Position numbers and translations under genes: made by a program. From Datnioides undecimradiatus (lineage: Eukaryota > Chordata > Actinopteri > Lobotiformes > Datnioididae), in the NCBI GenBank assembly GCA_008933995.1, contig WARS01000051.1:930001-994000 (forward strand): DNA of 64,000 nucleotides. Direction: 5' to 3'. The notes under the pieces were generated by a model. The model saw nothing but the letters and a program-made list of their open reading frames with translations. It ran no database searches and was not told the origin of the DNA. Position 1 is the stretch's first letter. Each line of letters begins with the position of its first letter. Of the stretch, positions 1 to 13,266 are shown piece by piece.

Positions 1-2868
1 CAGCTTAAAACCTGAGGAAATGAAAAACCCAACAAGTCGCCTGGCTAGATGCCACCAGAGGTTGGGCAGATATGTCTTTTTTTCATGTAGTTTGGGTGAA
101 CTGATCCTTTAACTTAGATTCAACTTTATGTAGAGTTCTGAGGCGGGCTGGTGGGTTTTTTTTTCTTCTTCTAACCTGAAGGAATGGCTCCTCTCTGTTG
201 ATCTCACGCTCGCTCATCAGTCATTGTTTTGCTTGCTCTTCTCTCCGCCGCATATTCTCGATCTAACTTCTGTGTCTTTCATTTACTCCCTCATTCCCTC
301 ATGTCTGGCCCGTTCATTCCCTCTTTCTCTCCCTCTCGCGCACACATCAGTGACTCCGACACACCAGCCCGGCTCCTCGGCTCCCACTGCAATTACATTT
401 CATTTGCTGCCGTTCCTCCCGAGTCGCTCCCCTAAATGACTCTGTTGAGCCCGTGGTGGGTGTTTGGGTTCTGTTAATTATGCCCGTCTCTCTTTGAGGA
501 GAGAAGTACAGGCAAATTAGACCTGATAACCCAGGAGCCGTGGCCCCATATCATCCCACCTGATGGGGGCCTCACGGACCCAATCAAACTACAAAATAGC
601 TCCACGTTCAAACAGTGATGGTGGCCTTGAGGTCCAATACCTGGGGCCTTATTCGTTAGCTCTGGCTAGTGCTTCAAGAATAGCATTTCACTTTTCATTC
701 CAGGTTAGCCTGTTTTTTTATAGACTCTGGTAGGATTTCAACGGCTGTAATCCTGGCTGACGTATTCGCAATTCCAGGGAAATGTTTTGTTTTGTTTGCG
801 ATCTCCTGCATTTCTGCATTTTGAGAGCAGACATCATCGTTCCTCATTAAGAAATGAATTAATGTTAATGTTTAGTTAATGGCCTTGCTAAGCCTGTGTT
901 ATTGAGTCAGTGGCCCACAGACTCAGATCAGAACCATTTCCTGTTATTATAGTATATGACACATCTCTGAGGGATGCTGTGTCTGCCTGTCTAACCAGAA
1001 ATACTGGCACTGGTGGGCACGGCTGATAATGTGTCACCAGGATGTGATAGAGCATTATTCCTTATCTCTCACCAACCAGCCGTCCCTTTATATACCCTTC
1101 CTCCCGCACCAGGCCTCTACCTCTTTCATGCCACCACCCCCACCACCACAACCCACCCCCTCCGTTTCTGTCCATTTACCTGACAGAGGGCAGGACATCA
1201 CTCACTACATCTTCTTGACACGCTGTCATCAGGCCCCGCCGGGGTAGGAGATGTAAAGTCGGGTGGCAGTTTGAGGTGCTTCTGCTGACTGCGGCTGCTT
1301 TCCAAAGAACATATGATATCATCCTCACGAGAAACTCTTTCTCGCTCTTCCCTAATTGTTTACTGTAGGTGGGTCTGAAAGTGCTGAAAACTTGCTAGTT
1401 GACATTTGGAGAGTTGTAGATGAAAAAGCTTTGAAATTCATTATTTGGAAAATGCCATCGGAGTGAATCATCGCTGGGCAGACCAAACGTGACAGTGCAT
1501 ATTGCTGCTGCAGCGTAGTATTGCACACACGCCGATAAAGATCCCCTGTCATCTAGCTCGTAATATCGGGCAGTAGTAAAGCAAAATCGGTTGGATTTTC
1601 TGTCCGGTCCTGGAGGAAAATTTGCTCTTCGTCATGTAGACTTTATCAGTTCTACTGAGCGGTGGGGAGTTTCTCTGGATTTAATCACCCAGAGAAGTTA
1701 AATACCACAGATCTCCCCGAGAGTCACTAGAACTAATTAAGCCTGTTGGAGGAATGGAGCAACATTTTCAAGAAAACTCAGCAAGTCCAGTTGTCTTTTA
1801 CTCACTGTGCTCAGATGAACATGCCAGTACCTTGCAGCTTAAGTCTTGACCCCCAGGGTATGCATTGAATATAATTTGCAACCATTTTTGTGGTGGGAAG
1901 TCAATGTTGTGTAGTATTCACGACATACTTTTCCTTGGTCCATCCATCCATCCATTTCCTGCCAGCCTTTGAATGTCAGGAACAGCAAAGTCAACTTACT
2001 TAGCCTTTCCCAGGTCTTTCAACGATACCCCTCTTCTTCAGCAAATGGAACATTCTCCTGTGTCATCAAATGACCCAAGTGCACTACCTCGGTCATGTAA
2101 TGGCGGTTCCTTATTAGGTCATAACCCTAATCTCTATTAAACCACAGTCTGGAGTCAGATGTGAATGTCTTGATCTTTCTCCAGGCTACCGTTGACTGCT
2201 GGTGAATGGCTTTGGCTCCGCTCCAGCTGGTCCCATAACCAGTTTTGGTGAGGGGGTTTGTCACCATCAACAGGATCCAAGGTAGTTTGGTCAAGTGATC
2301 ACAGCTGACCAAGTCTGATTTGCTGAAGGATGAGGGACTGGGGAGAGTTTAATAAAGTGGACCCTACATTTGGAGCATTTACAGTAGCGTTTTGTCCCTG
2401 TGGTTAAGCGGCATGTAAATCTTCAAACGGAAGAAAAACTGAAATACACCTCGAAAGCATTACAGATTCATTTGTCAGGAGTTTTAGTCTCCACAGCATT
2501 GAACATACCCTTTGGTTTCCCCACTCACAACATGAATTAAATACGAAGAGACAAAACTTTTATTACTTCAGTGAGCATTTCTGTTTTCTTCGATTTAACA
2601 GACAAGCTGTCCCCCAGTCCCCATGATGTCTTTCACAGGATGTTAGCTCTACAGAAGTAAAAATGGTCATTTGGGAGGGCAGGACATCGTTTTTGCCGAT
2701 CTTCATGACATTTCCACCATCAGGGCCTGGGGTGTGAGATTCAGGGAATGAAGGGTGCAGACAGATATGGAAGTGGGCTGATAGCTAAATCTCCCATCTG
2801 TGGCTGCTGGAAAAGGTAGATGTCCTTGCAAGACCTTGGAACCCAGTGTTAAAAAGATACTGGTTATA

Positions 2869-2885
2869 ATATATATATATATATA
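2869..2885. repeat. (AT)n microsatellite
   Basis: This is an uninterrupted AT alternation of 17 bases in intron sequence, followed by AACAT. Nothing nearby suggests a function. Confidence 0.95.
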
Positions 2886-3936
2886 AACATATTTGAGGCC
2901 AGTAGCAGTTTTTCTTTTTGGACTTTTCTGCTGCATCACCAGCATTTGATCATTATCAAAAATGAGAACGCCATTTTTATGAATTTGTTCAAAACGCACA
3001 GCGTGTGTGACGAATTAAACTAAAAAAAACTGGGTGTTAGTGTGTGTTAGCTGAGATCAGCCGAAGCTAGTTGAGCGCAGCTGAACATGCCCACCTGTGG
3101 TTTTATGTTCGCAGCATTGATACAGTTTAAGAACTTCCAGGTACCTTTTTTTGTTATTTAGGCGATACACCAGTCAGTTCGACTGCTATCGTAGGCACAC
3201 ACACCTGCACCAGATGGAGTGTTTGAGCTGCGGTTGTGTAGCCTCGTCATATCTCAGTGCAAACAAAAGCACAACATTCATTTGTTTTGTGCTGACGTGA
3301 GAGTCTGAGCTTGCCCATTCTTCTCCTGCGCACAAACAACTGGCAATTTTGAAAACCAGGCGTGTGAGAAGTGGTGCCTTTCATTTCAGTCTGGCTAGAA
3401 CGCCTCGTCTTTCTCCACTTTCATGCTTTGCTATCCCTGCTACCTGGCTCAGGTGACACCACTGCAGGCAGCCACCCACCCAGTGTACTGAACAAAGGCA
3501 ATGAGGCAAACCAAGTTTGGAAGACTGTCTTGAATTTTGCTTCACTTGCCCAAAAGTGATCCCGATATGGAAGAAATTGCTTGTCTACACAAAACTGAAA
3601 TGATCTAAAGCTTTAAAAGTCGTCAGATGTTAACAGAATTTACCATGCAGGTTCTTTAATCTAAGCAGAAGTGATGTTCCTTGCTTAAGATTGTTCAAAT
3701 GTGGAGTCTTTTATGTCGTTTTCACTCCAGGCAATAAAGGCTCAAAAATCTGAACAGCAAATTGGGGGTTATTTGTTATGCACAGAGAGATGAGTCATTA
3801 ATGAAGAAAGGAGCAAATATCACAGTCATTCTCTTCATGAGCTACTCATAAACTTTCCAAATGGCCTGACAGATGGCTGTATAAAATTGTAAGTGTAGAT
3901 GCACCTTTCAAACTAGGACTCGCACAATCTTTTTAA

Positions 3937-3952
3937 ATATATATATATATAT
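3937..3952. repeat. (AT)n microsatellite
   Basis: This is a 16-base pure AT run inside an AT-rich block that begins TTTTTAAAT. Confidence 0.95.
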
Positions 3953-5062
3953 TCAGAGCTGCCTGTTTGTATTTACTGCTGTTCTCACAGGCACCGCTCA
4001 CATTTGACAGTCATTACATTTACAGCTGGCAAGTTGTCGCACTAACTGCTCTGTGGGAAGTGTCTCATCTGCAGTTATGGGCCGGTGCACAGTGCACAGC
4101 GGGCCTCCCCGAGTACCTCCATCACTGGCTGTCCGGTCCCGCCTCATAGCATTAAATAAGGGCTGCCTCTGATTACCCGTTTGGGAGCCATCCCTCACCG
4201 CAACTGTCTACTTTGAGCAGGGGTAGGGAGAGAGGGAGGGCGGGTAGCAAAAGGGACGCGGTTATATTTTCTCCTCTTGACCCCACCGTTACCCCTCTCC
4301 CAGCTTTGTGACAAATGCTGATTGAGAAAGGAGTAGAGAGAGCCACACAGGCTTTTTGTGGTCAGCATCCTTTTCCCTCTCCCTGCTGGCTGATCAGGGG
4401 AACACTCCCCTTTTTTAGGATAACACCAACAGCCTGCTCTTTTGTTTTTATTTTCCGATGGCCACAGGTTATCTTTCAAGGGTTTAAACCAACCAACCTG
4501 TTTAATTATGGGTTGAAAAACGCGATCTGGCGTTTGACGGCAGCCTGGGATAAGATGACTGGCGAGGAGAACCGGGTGGATGGAGAGCTCCGAGAGTGCA
4601 ATGGGGAGCTGAGAGATGCTGGCGTCAGATAAAGGCAGATGGTGATGCGGATAAAACTGTCAGAGAGAGGCAGAGGCTTTTATCCTCGACTCCCCGCCCC
4701 CGGTAACACAGACGCGCGCACACACATATACGCGCGGGGAGGGAATGCGCGTGCACGTATGCACACACGTGCACTGTACGCCTCTACTCCAAACTGTCAG
4801 CAGAACACAGACTCACACGCTGCTCTCAGGTTCCAGCTCGCTGCCACAGTTGCTCACTGACACATTTGCAAGGACACCTTCACATTCACTTACAAGACAT
4901 GTATGATTAGCCCTACTACGCACAATTTACAAGGGCGGCCTCACACATCGGGATTTTGTTATTTCCTTATTTATAACCCCCACCCCTCCCACGCTGCACC
5001 CACACCTTTCTTTTTTTAAATGGGTGTCACTTCTTCAGGCCTGCTCTCCTTCATCTTGTCAA

Positions 5063-5075
5063 GGGGGGGGGGGGG
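5063..5075. repeat. poly(G) run
   Basis: Thirteen consecutive G residues lie in intron. Poly(G) runs recur at 19985-19995, 49289-49299, 36306-36316 and 61686-61702. Confidence 0.9.
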
Positions 5076-5819
5076 TAAAAGCCAAACATGAAGGGAGGGA
5101 CAAAGGGATAAAGCGTGGAGAACAATTGAGGGAGAAAGGGAGGCATTGCTTTGATGAATGCAGCTGCCTCGCAAAGGGGAACGTGGGCCGCCGTCAGTAA
5201 TGAGATCGGGTCCTGGTGGGTTTGCCGGGGTCTCTCTCCTCAGCTGGCGGGAGCCTGACAGTATATCGATTAATCCTTCCCTTTCACATCACTAATTAAT
5301 TATCCCCGCAGGTGGAGGGGCGGCAGGGTGAGAGCTGAAGGAAGGGGGGGGCGGGCATATTCTACCTTAGAGGTTTCATCATGCGTGGCTAACTTCGGAT
5401 GGGTAAGGGGGATTAGGAGCTAGGCCTTCCTATAAATCCCACCTCGTTTACGAAGGTCGGTCAACTCCTTTCATATCTAACAAGTCACAGCTGAAGTCTG
5501 TCCATTTGACTGGCGATGCTTGAAGCGGCCGGTCCACAGCGTGCTGCCCGAAGGTCTCCCACCTCTTAGGATGCTACCTGTTTGGTCATTTGTCTTGATT
5601 TTTGGACGCAATGCACTTTGCAGATCTAACAAGTAACTCACTGCCGCCGGAGTGCGCGGCGAGCCTCACTTCAGCGCGTGGCTCGGTTAATTTGTCAGAT
5701 CTAAATGTAAATGCCCCATTAGAGGGTCAATTATTTTGTCAACGTCGCGGCTGCTGGAAGAATGAAAGGGTACATCTGCACTGAATTACCTGCTGTCTGA
5801 AAGTCCTGCTTCTCTGCGC

Positions 5820-5905
5820 TGGATGGAAGCAGTTCAGGCGCGTACTGTACTGAGCAGCGCTGCGCCTCTGGCCCCGCCCCGACCACTGATGTCACAACAG
5901 CTGTT
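5820..5905. promoter_or_regulatory. GC-box and CRE-like cluster (weak)
   Basis: The stretch contains GGCGCG, GCAGCGCTGCGCC, a GC box GCCCCGCCCC at 5871-5880 and TGATGTCA at 5887-5894, which is one base from a CRE. It is locally more CpG-rich than its surroundings. No exon with a start codon and donor follows that I can support, so it is only a candidate promoter or enhancer. Confidence 0.2.
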
Positions 5906-6184
5906 TTTGCTGAAAAGCACCTGCATCGGCATCGCTGACTGATGCCCGGTCAGAAGCTCAATGTGATTTCACATTTCCACAGGGGGAGGGCAGCTTTTCT
6001 AACACGGTGTTGATTTATTCATGAGGAAGATGCAGTCCGGAAGCAGCGGGTGAAATTACGTTGTTTTTTTTGTTTTTTTTAACATCATCTGTTTAGTGTA
6101 GACTTTAACAGCTGATCCGCGCCGTGCTGTAGCTTTGGTTTGCTTCACTACAGTGTAACGTAATGCCAGTTTGTGGACTCACTT

Positions 6185-6345
6185 AGGCTCGACTCGATCA
6201 GCAGATGCTTTCAACCAAAGCGACTTGCGCATCGGAAGCAATTTGGGGTTTAGTGTCTTCCTGAAGGACACTTTGACGTGTGGACGGGAACTGGGAATGA
6301 AACGGCCGATCCACCCTGAAAGCATCAAAGGGCTCAGTAAGGACC
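6185..6345 (-). mobile_element. Diverged V-SINE-type (tRNA-derived, V-core) fragment
   Basis: Read on the minus strand, the block runs from a degenerate B-box-like CGTTTCATTCCCAG (near 6300) through GTGTCCTTCAGGAAGACACT and AACCCCAAATTGCT to GTCGCTTTGG and AAGCATCTGCT (6197-6224). That order is characteristic of V-domain SINEs shared across fishes and other vertebrates. The usual CTTGGGCAAGACACT is here CTTCAGGAAGACACT, and the core GGATAAAAGC is mutated to GGTTGAAAGC, so the copy is old. A tRNA-like head may extend to about 6345 but is too decayed to trace. The ends and the exact family are uncertain. Confidence 0.75.
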
Positions 6346-9300
6346 AGGCTTATAGTCCTCACACTTACACATTTCCCATATTTACACACATTGGAAGTGT
6401 TTTCTAAGTCATTACTCATTGTCATTTACCAAAATTACAGTCAATTTAGCAAAGTCTTCTGTAAATGTCTCATCTTGGCTTTGTTTTGTCTTTACCCCCT
6501 TGAAAGACACACAGACAGTAACTCACAATGAATCTATAATAAATGTAATTATTTTCTTGTCAATTTGGCTTCGGCCATTTTTACAGACTGTAGGTCACTG
6601 TATTTGCGGCTCACACTAGATGTGCATCCTGTAAGAGCAAAGAGGCGGACGGGCTTTCTGGATCAATAAGCTATTAGGGACCAGAGGAGGAGGGCTGTCT
6701 GCGTGGTTCCAGTCCTGCTTTAATAATCACCTGGGAAAACAAAACTACCCATTTCCATTCTTTCTTGTCATCGTCTCACATCACCTCCCCTCCACCCACC
6801 TGTCTGCATACTTGTAGTGTACACACGCTGCCTGAGTGCCGTCTGAATGCAGAGCGTGATGTACGCCCTCCGATCTAACGGAATGCGTTTTATTTTCATC
6901 ATTTTCCACACAAACGATGTTATCGGCGCGGCGACGAATCGCGCCGACAGTCGTGTCATTTCAATTCAAATTTAACGCGCGGCACTTCTCATCCGCCTTG
7001 TGGGTTTTCAATCTCGGAGATTAGGGTTTGGACTCAAAGAGCCTGACATGTAAGGATTCACGATACAACTGCGGGAGTCACGTTGGAACCTAAAGAAAAG
7101 AGATATGTACATAAAGCCGGTCCCAGCTGTCCCCGGCGCTCAGAGACATAGAGAGAGAGAGAGACGTAGCCTGGATGTGGGATGAAGAAGGAAAGAAGGG
7201 GAAAAGGCAGAAAGGAATTAAGAGCATATAAGAAGATAGAGAGGAAAAGAGAGGGAGAGTACATTCATCCGGTGCGCTTCATCTTCCATGAGGTGCCCTG
7301 AGGAGAGGAGCACTGTGAGGTCCTTTCCAAATGTCACTGAATCACATCCGACCCGGAGCTCCCTCTGGATGCACTTTAGCCTCCCCTCCCCTCCCCGGGC
7401 CACCGCTTTATTCAGCGCAACTCTAAATTCATACAACATTACTCATTAGAAACGATGCCTTCATTTGCATTCTGATTCATCCACACCTACTACTGCTGCC
7501 GCCGCCGCTATTAACGATTCCGTGTGACTAATACACTCATTTTCTGTTTGAACGCACAGGTGTCTGCACTGTTCTGAACGGTCTCATTAAAACTATTCTC
7601 TTCCATGATTAACTCATAACGCTGACACATGCATGAATTTCCGAGCAGATACGTCATCCTTAAACAAACAACGTTTTCCAGCAACTCTTGTTTGCAGACT
7701 CCCAATTTTCCTATTTACCGCAGTGTGAGGGACTGAGGGCTTCTGGTTGTGTGTCCTGATTGTTCACTGAGTATCTTTGAAAGGTGCCTGTTAGCATTCT
7801 GTCTAATACTTTTTGGACTTTGGCTGACCCTTCTGTCTTCTCCGATCTTTGAGTCATCACCACATCCATAATTCATCCTTGCCCTTTCCATGAAAGTTTG
7901 TCTATTGACTTTCTGTACTGTTTTAATAAAGCTTATGTCTTCTATTGATTGTAAAACCACCATGAGTCCATGCCCCCCTTTAATATATCAATCGACCACC
8001 AAATGAGCATCCTACATCACTTTTGGCCCACTTTCCAAGAGAAAAGATAATCTATACCTTATTCCCCAAACACCACGACTGTTGCTTTGCTGCAAAGAAA
8101 ATCAACGCGGTCAGACTTTTCAGTGTCGACTCCAAAAATCTGCTTTGAACTTTTTCTCAAAATGGCGGTCAGCTTAAAGCCCAAACACGGTTACCGAGTC
8201 TTTTCTGGCTCTTATCTCGGCGCACTACCTTGGGGAGGATGTTTCTACCTCGAACGCAGTTGAGACTGAGAGCGGAGTGGGAGAGAATGATGAGCAGAAA
8301 GAGAAATGGGCTTACAGACTGAGGGAGGAACAAAAGGGAACGCAACAGAGCCAAAGAGAGAACGATGGACTACAAGAGAATGTCTCAGAGGCCGAGGGAG
8401 GCAAAGAAAGATGTTTACATCTGCTCATCCATGCAGAGCACACATGTCTATGTTCCCAAGCCTGCGGTGATGTACTCAAGGCAGCAATGATGAATACACC
8501 CTTTCTCAGTCACCACTCTTAACTTTGCGAGTCCATCAACCGTTCCGCTGTTGGCAGACCAGGCAAAACCCACTTCATTATTCACTGCTTTTGTTGTTCT
8601 GAAAATGAACGCCATTAAGAATGAATGCGCCAAGCCGTCGGCATAAATTTGGCCGGAACTGAGAGTGAAGATCTTAAAAAGCGAGCGGTGTGGGGCAAAG
8701 ATAAGAAGAATACGTGTCCTAAACTGTAATTCCTTTTGAGGAGTAAAAGGGCTCTTAATAAATGCCACAGCCGGTGTTCAGCGGTGAGTTAGATTCCGCA
8801 CAACATCCCTCAGAGGAAGGAAAAGAGGCAGTCGGTGAGGCTGGAGACACGGCAGTGACTCTGCGCCATGATGCTTTTCCATTTACTAGGTTCAGACTTG
8901 GTTGCGCCTTCAGGTCACCAAGGTTGTTCCGCTGATAAAGTCCTTGTACAACAAGTGCTGTTACATGCACGGTGGTCGATGCGCATGAGTCCACAGGCCA
9001 AGTATATTTAGTCCACTCACCGTAACTTGAGCAGTTGGTCTGCTGCCAATTAATTTCCGTCGTTTGGAGAGGAAATAAGAGGCCGAAGGGGGGACTGATG
9101 AGACGGGTGACAGCAGAGGGGCAGAGGGAGATTGGAAAGAATATAACAAATGACAGTTTATTACAATTGGGTTGTACTATTATTGAAGTTTTGCAATCCT
9201 TTCCACCTGTTAATGTAACGCTGCACTAATTAAAGTAGCTACGTCGCTGCAACAGAGTTCAGCCACATTGTCTACATCACAGTGTTGGAGGTAAAACTGA

Positions 9301-12067
9301 TGAGAACACACACCCAATACATTCATGTCATATTATACATATGCAGTTAATCATCTATTGATGATTTGGAAACTCAGATTTTCTGAAATCTCTAATGTAT
9401 CTGTCCCGGCATTGAATTTGAAGTGCCTAATAAAAACAAACCAATACGACTGCATCCTGTTATCCAAAGTCCGTCCACCAATTTAAAAAATGGAAATTGA
9501 AAGAGAAATAGTGCTTTCTGTTTCATTTTGCATGATTTAAAAGCTGCATGACCCCCCACTGGACAGGACAGCCACATCTGTACAAACCCCAGTGAATACA
9601 GCCGGTCAAAGCTGAGTCAGGAACATGGTCTTTAAACAGCGACCGACGTGCAATAACTTGAACGGTTTTTAATTACATTTTAAGTTTGACTTGGGATTTG
9701 TTTGCAACCTTTGACTGTTGGAGCGTTCATAATACTGCCCATTTTTCTTTTTTCCCTCCAGTCTCAATTGGTTTGTGACTCTGCTGCTCATAGAAATAAT
9801 GGCCACACCAAGAAAATGGTCATAATGGAATTTTCCTTCAAGAACGAAAATGAAAATGCCCTCTTATCCCTCATTTAGCCCGTCACTCCCTTCTCTCTTT
9901 CCAATTTTTTCTTCTTCATGGGTCGAGGAGTAGTTTCACCAGTAATCCATCCCCACTGATATGAGTGACTGAGGTCTTAGCTCACTGAGCAGCGAGGAGT
10001 CGACTGTCCTCTCTTCCTCTCCCTTTCCCCAAGTGATGAAATCCTGTTGTCAGACCAGCGATAACCGATGCATGATGGGGCCCCGGGGTCCGCGCAGACC
10101 TGTCGCAAGAGCCCATCCTATGGATGTTCACTGCTGAATCTTTCATGCGCTATCACCGGGCCGATAAGGTGCAAATAGGATTCGTTTGCTGCAGCTGCTG
10201 TACTGCTTTGGTAGATCTGCTGTAAAGAGCGTTTTTGGTTGGATCTGAAGGGAAGGCGGTGATCGAGTTGAAGACAGGTGTGAGTGAAAATAGAAACGGG
10301 AGAAAGAGAAGAGAGTGAATATGTTTACCTGCATATATATATATAGTGGTTTAGTTGCTTGTGTATAATGATTCCCCCATAAGGATCGCCCATATTTGGC
10401 TTTTAATTAATCCAAGTCAAGTATGTGCTTTAATTTTTAAAGGCATTCCCCGTCTAAGTATCAGAGACGTATAAAATTTGTTATTTAGACAACACAAGTC
10501 TTTCAAATTTTGCAGCAGTTTAATTCATTCGTGGATACTCATCGACCGCTTCCTCTTTTTGTGTTTTTTCGTGTCTCTTTTGTGCCAGGATTGGCTCTGA
10601 ATTTGATCAGAGATGGGAGAGGAGGAGCGGGGATAAGGGGAGAGAGAAAAGCAGTATAGCTCTCACTCACTTTGATTCATTTCGGCTGGTGTTCAACATC
10701 TCCTCCTCCTGGGAGGAGGGGGGGGGTCAGTCGGAGGGAAATGCACAAGCAGCCAAAACTGCAAATGGCTTTGGCAAAACAAAACAAAAAAGGGGGGCTT
10801 TTGTTTCCTTAAGCTCGCATTCACGAGCGCTGTGTGAATCGAGACCTGAAGAGGGAGAAGATCATTTCTTTTGTGACATGTTTATGACGTGGAAGAAAAA
10901 AAAAGATCCCGAACAAAACAAACAAAAAAAAAAAACTGTGTCAGAATATTCAGAGCAGTGGAGAATCGAGACAATTCTCCGGCTCTTTGATTCTCACTGA
11001 GCTGCTCTGTCTCACATGCCCCCTCCCTTTAGATTTGGTGGAAGTAAAGCCACAAGGGAGGAACCTCTAATAAGTGATTGAAGGATTGGTGCCATCATAT
11101 TATTTAGGAGGAGAAGGAAGTTCATCATTCATTCATTGCTTGCCGCTGCTGGGAATTGGATGTACCGCCATCTCTTAGGTTCATCCGCTTGAGTTGGGGA
11201 CAATCAGACGCAAGAATCAGCAACAGCCTTCAGCCGTTTAGTTTGCAACCGAGCCGCGCTCGTCTTGTAACTTTCTGGCTTTCTTTCCAGCCGCTCGAGT
11301 GCAAATTAAAAGGTGAAAGACAAAGAAAAGCAAAGGTAATCTCCCACAAGTAAGATGTAAGTCTGTACTCAGACCACCAGGAGCCTCCGAACACGGACAT
11401 TATTAAATGTGTTTCGCAGCTCCTTTGTAAAAATGTTAATTTGGCAAACACAATTGAAAGCTGCTGCTGGCAGGTTGAGGTTATTCTTGTTTGTTCCCTC
11501 ATTTCCTAACTCTCTGTCTCCCTAATTCTTTTATTACATCTCTGTTTCTTCCCCTCCACTCCCTCTTTGCTGAGTCAGTACTTGTACTTACACAGAGCCC
11601 GGCTTCAGAATGATATGCTGAATAAGTGCCCTTATATCCGTAGCTGATGTAGCAAAAGGCTGAAGGGAGAGCTGGTGCAAACAAGGGAGGGAGAAGTCGC
11701 CGGTTTGACTGTAATGAGGCTAGGAAACTGTTTTTATATAGTGCCCGAAAAAGGGAAATGTGCTGACATCATTTCAGCAATGGCTGCGATGTGAGGCGTT
11801 CAGGGACGTGTGCAGATTAGCAAACGTATCCACGGCAGCGGAGAATCTGACATTTTCCAGCGCATCTGTAAAGTTAAAGAGGATTCTTGGCAGCAGCGCA
11901 GACTCATTAGGGTTGTGCAAGAAGTCACTCGCAAGACAAAGAGTTCCACCAACTCGGACTATTATCCTGTGCATTTTGGACACTTGGATCCTTCCCTCTC
12001 AACTAAGACTGGGGCAGTAGCCGTCAAGCTGTTCCTCTCCTCTGCAAAGAGCCGGGCCAACTCGGGG

Positions 12068-12079
12068 AAAAAAAAAAAA
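12068..12079. repeat. poly(A) run
   Basis: Twelve consecutive A residues lie after CTCGGGG, with no retrotransposon body recognised upstream. Confidence 0.9.
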
Positions 12080-13230
12080 GAGAGTCTTGCTAGTTGGATG
12101 TCTTCCCAGAGCAATTAGCTGAACCCACACGCCTGTTTGATTAATACACAGATGAAAATTAGCCTCTCGCAGCCACTCTGCTGAGCCTAAGCTGCTTCCA
12201 TGGTGACCAGGTTGGATGTCAGTTCGCAGTTTGGTGCCACAGCTGACTCGTTGACAAGGCATACGTAGGGTGTAACATTCAAAAAAGCATGTTTGGATTA
12301 GTACGATCCACATCGCTGCTACTGAAGCATGACGAATGGACGGAGAGGCAGGCCGCAGTCATCTGGGCTGATGAATGAAGCTCTTTCCCCCGTCTTGCTT
12401 ACTCCACCTGCTCACCGGTTTGCATTGCCATGCAATCTTGGCTCAGTCAACCGGGGCGCAATCCATACATACATGACAGATAGGGCATAGTTATCAAAGC
12501 TGGCAGTCCCAATAATTAGAAAAAGGCAATAGTCGAGACTGAGGAGACCATTTCCTTGATGGATTAACAGCAATCGCTTACAGCGGCGCTGCGGAGCTGT
12601 TTACACTGGCAGTCATAAGGCAGATGTATTGAGCATCAGTAATGCCTTTCTCTGGATCCACTTGATCAAAAGCAATCGGCTAGCTAATCAACAGATGTAA
12701 TGGCGTACGATGGTCTGTTTCCAAAAGCAGCAGATGTATTATCATCAGAGAGAAAATAAGATGTGTAAACAACAGGCACTTCCCAGCCATCCGGACGCTC
12801 TTTCATTCAGACGTGCACGCATGCAGATAAGCACGCGTGCACACACCACACACACACACACAGTCTGCAACCCACCTGGGAGGGATGATCTGAGCACTGA
12901 CTGTGATGCCAGTTAGACAGAGAAGAGGAGGACACCCAGGAGCTATACTGAGAGCCCCCCACCTGCTGTTTTAACAAGGCTCAGATCAGTGAGCCATCTC
13001 TGGGTCAGATGGCTAGGGGTGGTGCCTCTCAGCTCTGGCGCCCCCCCGCTAGGTTTGCAGCTGTGTGTCTGTACGTGTGTTGAGGGATCCTACTGCACTC
13101 TGTCTGGCCTGCACGGGTGAGCTAAAGACTCAATACTAGCTGGCTTCCATCACACCTGTCTAAAATGGAAAACGCTCTGCGCTGACATCACCTACACCAG
13201 AGTTGCATCACTTTTGACAAAGGCGTCCCC

Positions 13231-13266
13231 GGGGTGGGGTTGGACGGTTTCGGGGGGGTGGGGGGA
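13231..13266 (+). repeat. G-run cluster with quadruplex potential
   Basis: Four runs of four or more G are arranged as GGGG-T-GGGG, a 12-base spacer, then GGGGGGG-T-GGGGGG. This fits a G-quadruplex with one long loop. It is sequence potential only. Confidence 0.6.

Noticed and set aside
1941..1960. CCATCCATCCATCCATTTCC, considered as a known fish repeat
   Set aside because: Only the short CATC run matches; the following sequence does not continue the repeat I know.
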